From contig OZ059898.1 in the NCBI GenBank assembly GCA_964057225.1, positions 11,036,001 to 11,100,000 of the forward strand: a stretch of 64,000 nucleotides of DNA, given 5' to 3'. Below the pieces are notes generated by a model that did no database searches, was not told the DNA's origin, and worked only from the letters and a program-made list of their open reading frames with translations. This DNA comes from Auanema rhodensis (taxonomy: Eukaryota > Nematoda > Chromadorea > Rhabditida > Rhabditidae). Of the stretch, positions 60,688 through 64,000 are shown piece by piece; within the stretch, counting starts at the first letter, position 1, and the number at the start of each line of letters is the position of its first letter. The translations under genes were made by a program, and so were the position numbers.

Positions 60688-63600
60688 AAGGAAACCTGTA
60701 ATACTGCATTATAATTTGTAAATTGTATATTATTTAAATCAGCGTTTAATTATATCTATAAAGCTTACATCTATATTCATGAGTATTTATAAAAAATAAT
60801 ATATACACTTGATTATAACATTTGTTGAAAAACGTCTTACGTCTTCACAAATTTAGAAATTCTTTAATCAACATGCGTGAGAACAACCGCTCTTACATCT
60901 GACCCAACATCACATAAAACAAGGCGTTGATGTGATGTGATGTTCACGTGAACATATCACGTGCCTAATTTAGCATAAACAAAAATTTTCAAGAACAATT
61001 TAAAAATAACATAAAAGTTCTTCCCTTTACATTTACAAAAATGAATGTAAATGATATTTGATTGATACTGTATACATATATAATCTCATCCGATATACTT
61101 GAAACTTGTACAATTGACTTGTTCATTATTAAACTATTTAAGTTTTTGAAAATTTTATCTCCGTTAGATTCTCATATGAAAGCGTAGACAATCCATAAAA
61201 TCATTCTAGGAAACTACTTCCTACCATTTGCGAATTGCTGGATGATGAGAACTAAGGTTGTTTTGTTTACGTTTTTGCAGACAACCAGTTACAGATTGAG
61301 TAAGCGGTTCTCTCATTTTTTTCCTATGACATCTTTTGGAACTAAAACATTCGAAAAAAAAAACAATTGACTCAAACGGAAAAACGCATCTGAAGTGTTT
61401 TCACATTCATAATAGACTAATAACTGTTCGAAAAGAAGGTCGAGAAGCTGTTTGACCATTACGGTGAACGTTGAACACTTCAAACCATAACCAAACTTTT
61501 TCTGAGGATATAAATTAACGAACATTCTAAACTGCTTCTGCATTACATCAAACTTTCTTCATGTAAGGCCACAGCTGTAAATCTAGCTAACTGTTTCGAC
61601 TAATCTCCATCTTTTCATAATATATTCGAGACAAGATTAGAAGTCGTAAGATATCATTTAAATTCCCATTATGAAGTTTCGTAACATGATATTCTCTTTT
61701 TGCACGTAAAAATCATTTTTTGACCTTTTTTGTCACTATAACTTCCACATGAAAAAGAATTGACATCTCTAAGATGATCTTCTATCAGCAAGAAAGTTAT
61801 GGAAACCGGCTAGCGCTATCTCGAACAGCTGGCACCCTCAGGGGGTTTCCCGACCACCTACTCGATAGCTCAGGTTTTTGTTGTATCTTTCAAGGGCATA
61901 AGCCAAACTGTGGCACTACCGCAACAAGAATAAATGATTATCAGTGCTGTGTTTCTGTCTTTTTTTACCATTTACGAGTGAACAGGATTAATTCGGTTTA
62001 TTCATTGGAAAAAAATTGAGAGAAATACATTACATAAGATACTTCGTTTAACTGACTATACATGCATAGACCCACGAGATATATTGAGAGAAAGGACTCT
62101 TTTGCCACTAACAGATACCGGTTATGCCAGCTGTGTGTTATGTGTTTCTTGCTTAGTTATGTTCCTGTGTTGTGATGATATACAAATCCCCTGTGCACTT
62201 ATCCATTTATACACTGTTATCCCAGTACCCTTTATCTCATTCTCTTATTCTCTTTTTCTCTCATTATTCCTCTCTCTTTTTTTGCTTTCCCTCTCACACG
62301 TATGCATATGAATATACACATTCACATTTTTTACTCTCCTGTTCCTCCTTCTCCTATGATCATCCTATCTTTATCTGTTATCTATCCAGTCCTTTAGCTC
62401 TTCTTAATTCAACAATCAATTTATCATTGTGCTTGTTTTCCTTGTTTCTTTCGTCTTTATATCTATTATCTACTATCTATAACCATCCCCCAAACATTGA
62501 AAACAATTGATATAATCATATCCTAGGTCTAGTCATACAATACTTAAAAAATAATTACTAAACCCTAACTATATATATTATATACATATATACGTTCACA
62601 TGTGCTTTTCGAGCTCTAGACTGATATTTCAAATGAATATTATCATTTCAGAAACCATGTAGGAGATTAATCATTTATCTTTTTCATATTATATTTAATC
62701 ATTAACTGACAAAAAGAAACGATTTTGTTTCATATTGAAAAACTCATTACTCCACCGTGAATACATCTTCTTTAAATTAAAACCAAAAATCTGGAAAATA
62801 TCATTAGAAAACTTGTGTGTTAACACTAATTTTCGAAATAATCAAAGATTATAATCAAACAAGTTGTCAATCTATTCTATGTCTATGCTGGTGGGACCAC
62901 TAACTTACCAGCTAGCCAATACGTTGAAATCGCAATCTAAAAACAGCTGGATCATGTGAATAATCAAAAACAGATACAGAATATAATTGGTTGGGGAGAG
63001 TTGGACACAAAGCATGATATTGAGAGAAGTAGAGAGAGAAAAAGAGAAAGAAAACGAGGGATACATAGGTAAAAAGAGAAAAAGATTGAGAGAAACAGAA
63101 AGCAACAACTAAAAAGGAGGAAGATGGTAGAGATGCTGGTTACGACAATATCAAAATATAGAGTACAGCATAAGTTCAAAATCTGCTATGGTCTGTTGCT
63201 ATCTCTTCCCCCCCCCACTGAAGACTAAGGTGCCATTAAGTAATCTGACTGGTTCTCTCTCTTCTTATTTCTCTCTCCTTCTGTTCTGACTTTTCTTCAC
63301 TCTCTATCTGCCTTTCTCTTTTTCTTTCACTTTCTCTTTTTTCTTTTACTATGTGTTCCTCTATCTTCCCTACCTTTGACACAATTACATGCCAACAGTC
63401 CATAAGAAGTAAATATTTTTCATCTTCAGACGATAGAGGACGTTGATGGCTTGATTCCTCGTCGTCAAGTGGATTGTCTCTTTTGCTTAACGATCAACAC
63501 CGTTAAGTCCTGCCCTGTTTGGATTCTGGACCGTTCCCCATCAATGTGTTCAGAAACAACAACAGTGCCCACTGTTTTCTTTCCCCTTCTCAGTATCAGA

Positions 63601-63794
63601 AGTAACATTTATTTCATACCTGTCATCTATTCCTTTTCTCCTCGTTTCCCTTTCTTGGAACTGTGCAGAAAAAAATTTCCCGATGAAAAACTGAAGAGAT
63701 ATGAAGTCAATCAAGCCATTGGCTCAAATATTTATTTTCCTCTTAACTTTAAATAATTTGTTGTTTATCCAATTTGTAGATTTATATATTGTAG
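60688..63794. other. Intergenic region with CT-rich tracts and an E-box pair
   Basis: About 3.1 kb with no exon supported by splice phase. Contains two CACGTG sites (60945 and 60958), a small GC-richer block at about 61795-61875, CT-rich stretches near 62.2-62.5 and 63.25-63.36 kb, a 9-base C run at 63208-63216, and a 101-codon plus-strand frame at 63451-63756. That frame is unusually GC-rich for the region and follows a ttcag acceptor at 63429. It may be a 5' exon of the gene at the right edge, but no donor links them convincingly. Confidence 0.45.
60942..60963. promoter_or_regulatory. Pair of CACGTG E-boxes, the first in palindrome GTTCACGTGAAC
   Basis: CACGTG at 60945-60950 lies inside a 12-base perfect palindrome that includes TCACGTGA, the core of the CLEAR-type site bound by TFEB/HLH-30-family bHLH-ZIP factors. 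A second CACGTG at 60958-60963 is 13 bases further on. It is 255 bp after the ground-like gene stop and far from any start codon I can place. Confidence 0.35.
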
Positions 63795-63935
63795 ATGAGT
63801 TTATCAGAGCCTTCAGATGGCTTATTTGAGACTTGTGTAGATCTTGAAGTTATTGAACGTGGCATTCGACGTGGACTCGGAACAACTAAAAGATGTGGTG
63901 CAAATAAAACAATAAAGCGAATTGGAGAAGATCAA
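63795..63935 (+). CDS. Unrecognised gene, first exon only (runs off the window)
   Basis: The ATG follows the acceptor-like attgtag with no gap, and the frame MSLSEPSDGLFETCVDLEVI... runs 47 codons to donor CAA|gtaaga in phase 0. The product continues ERGIRRGLGTTKRCGANKTI and KRIGEDQ, basic after an acidic N-terminus. The sharp donor and the splice-adjacent ATG make this a good first exon (or trans-spliced start). No family recognised; the rest lies to the right. Confidence 0.6.
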
Positions 63936-64000
63936 GTAAGATTTAAAAACAGAAGAAAAAAAAACTTTATCAATTGTATATATACAATTACTTTTTTAAA

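Noticed and set aside
61795-61875. GC-richer block suggestive of a small structured RNA or an exon
   Set aside because: Short self-complementary AGCT ends only; no recognised RNA family, and the frame through it has no splice context.

Overview
The window is AT-rich animal DNA and almost certainly comes from a nematode. It carries a ground-like (Hedgehog-related) protein gene, a family restricted to nematodes. Introns are very small (about 40-60 bp), with gtaag/gtatg donors and ttttcag acceptors. Several start codons sit a few bases after an acceptor-like sequence, as expected for spliced-leader trans-splicing. Genes are separated by long AT-rich stretches rich in (CT)n, (GA)n and (TA)n microsatellites. 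I cannot name the species. All gene models were built by hand from splice sites and reading-frame continuity; no search or alignment was run.

Left part (1-33 kb). Coordinates 11-29.5 kb hold the N-terminal half of a large minus-strand gene of the TSC22/bunched family, with exons scattered over 14.6 kb. The two conserved motifs of long TSC22 isoforms are readable. The C-terminal TSC box (leucine zipper) was not found, so it may lie beyond the left edge. Two extra candidate first exons, at 19.9 kb and 11.3 kb, leave in the phase needed to splice into the downstream exons. This resembles the multi-promoter layout of TSC22D1 and Drosophila bunched. Coordinates 1-11 kb show no convincing gene.

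Middle (33.9-42.1 kb). A complete 29-exon plus-strand gene encodes a 1,375-residue ACK/TNK2 tyrosine kinase, the family of C. elegans SID-3, which is needed for efficient dsRNA import. Its order is N-terminal helical region, kinase, SH3, CRIB, proline/serine-rich tail and UBA-like C-terminus. Converging on its 3' end is the C-terminal part of an unrecognised minus-strand gene (40.9-42.1 kb, possibly reaching 44.1 kb). Coordinates 44-53 kb hold repeats and no clear gene.

Right part (53.1-64 kb), all plus strand: an intronless VPS33B; an ABHD1/3-type alpha/beta hydrolase only 148 bp downstream, probably in the same operon; a type II membrane protein with a nucleotide-diphospho-sugar transferase domain; a secreted ground-like protein; and, at the edge, the first exon of an unrecognised gene. 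Apart from VPS33B and ABHD, which may be co-transcribed, the genes look like unrelated neighbours.
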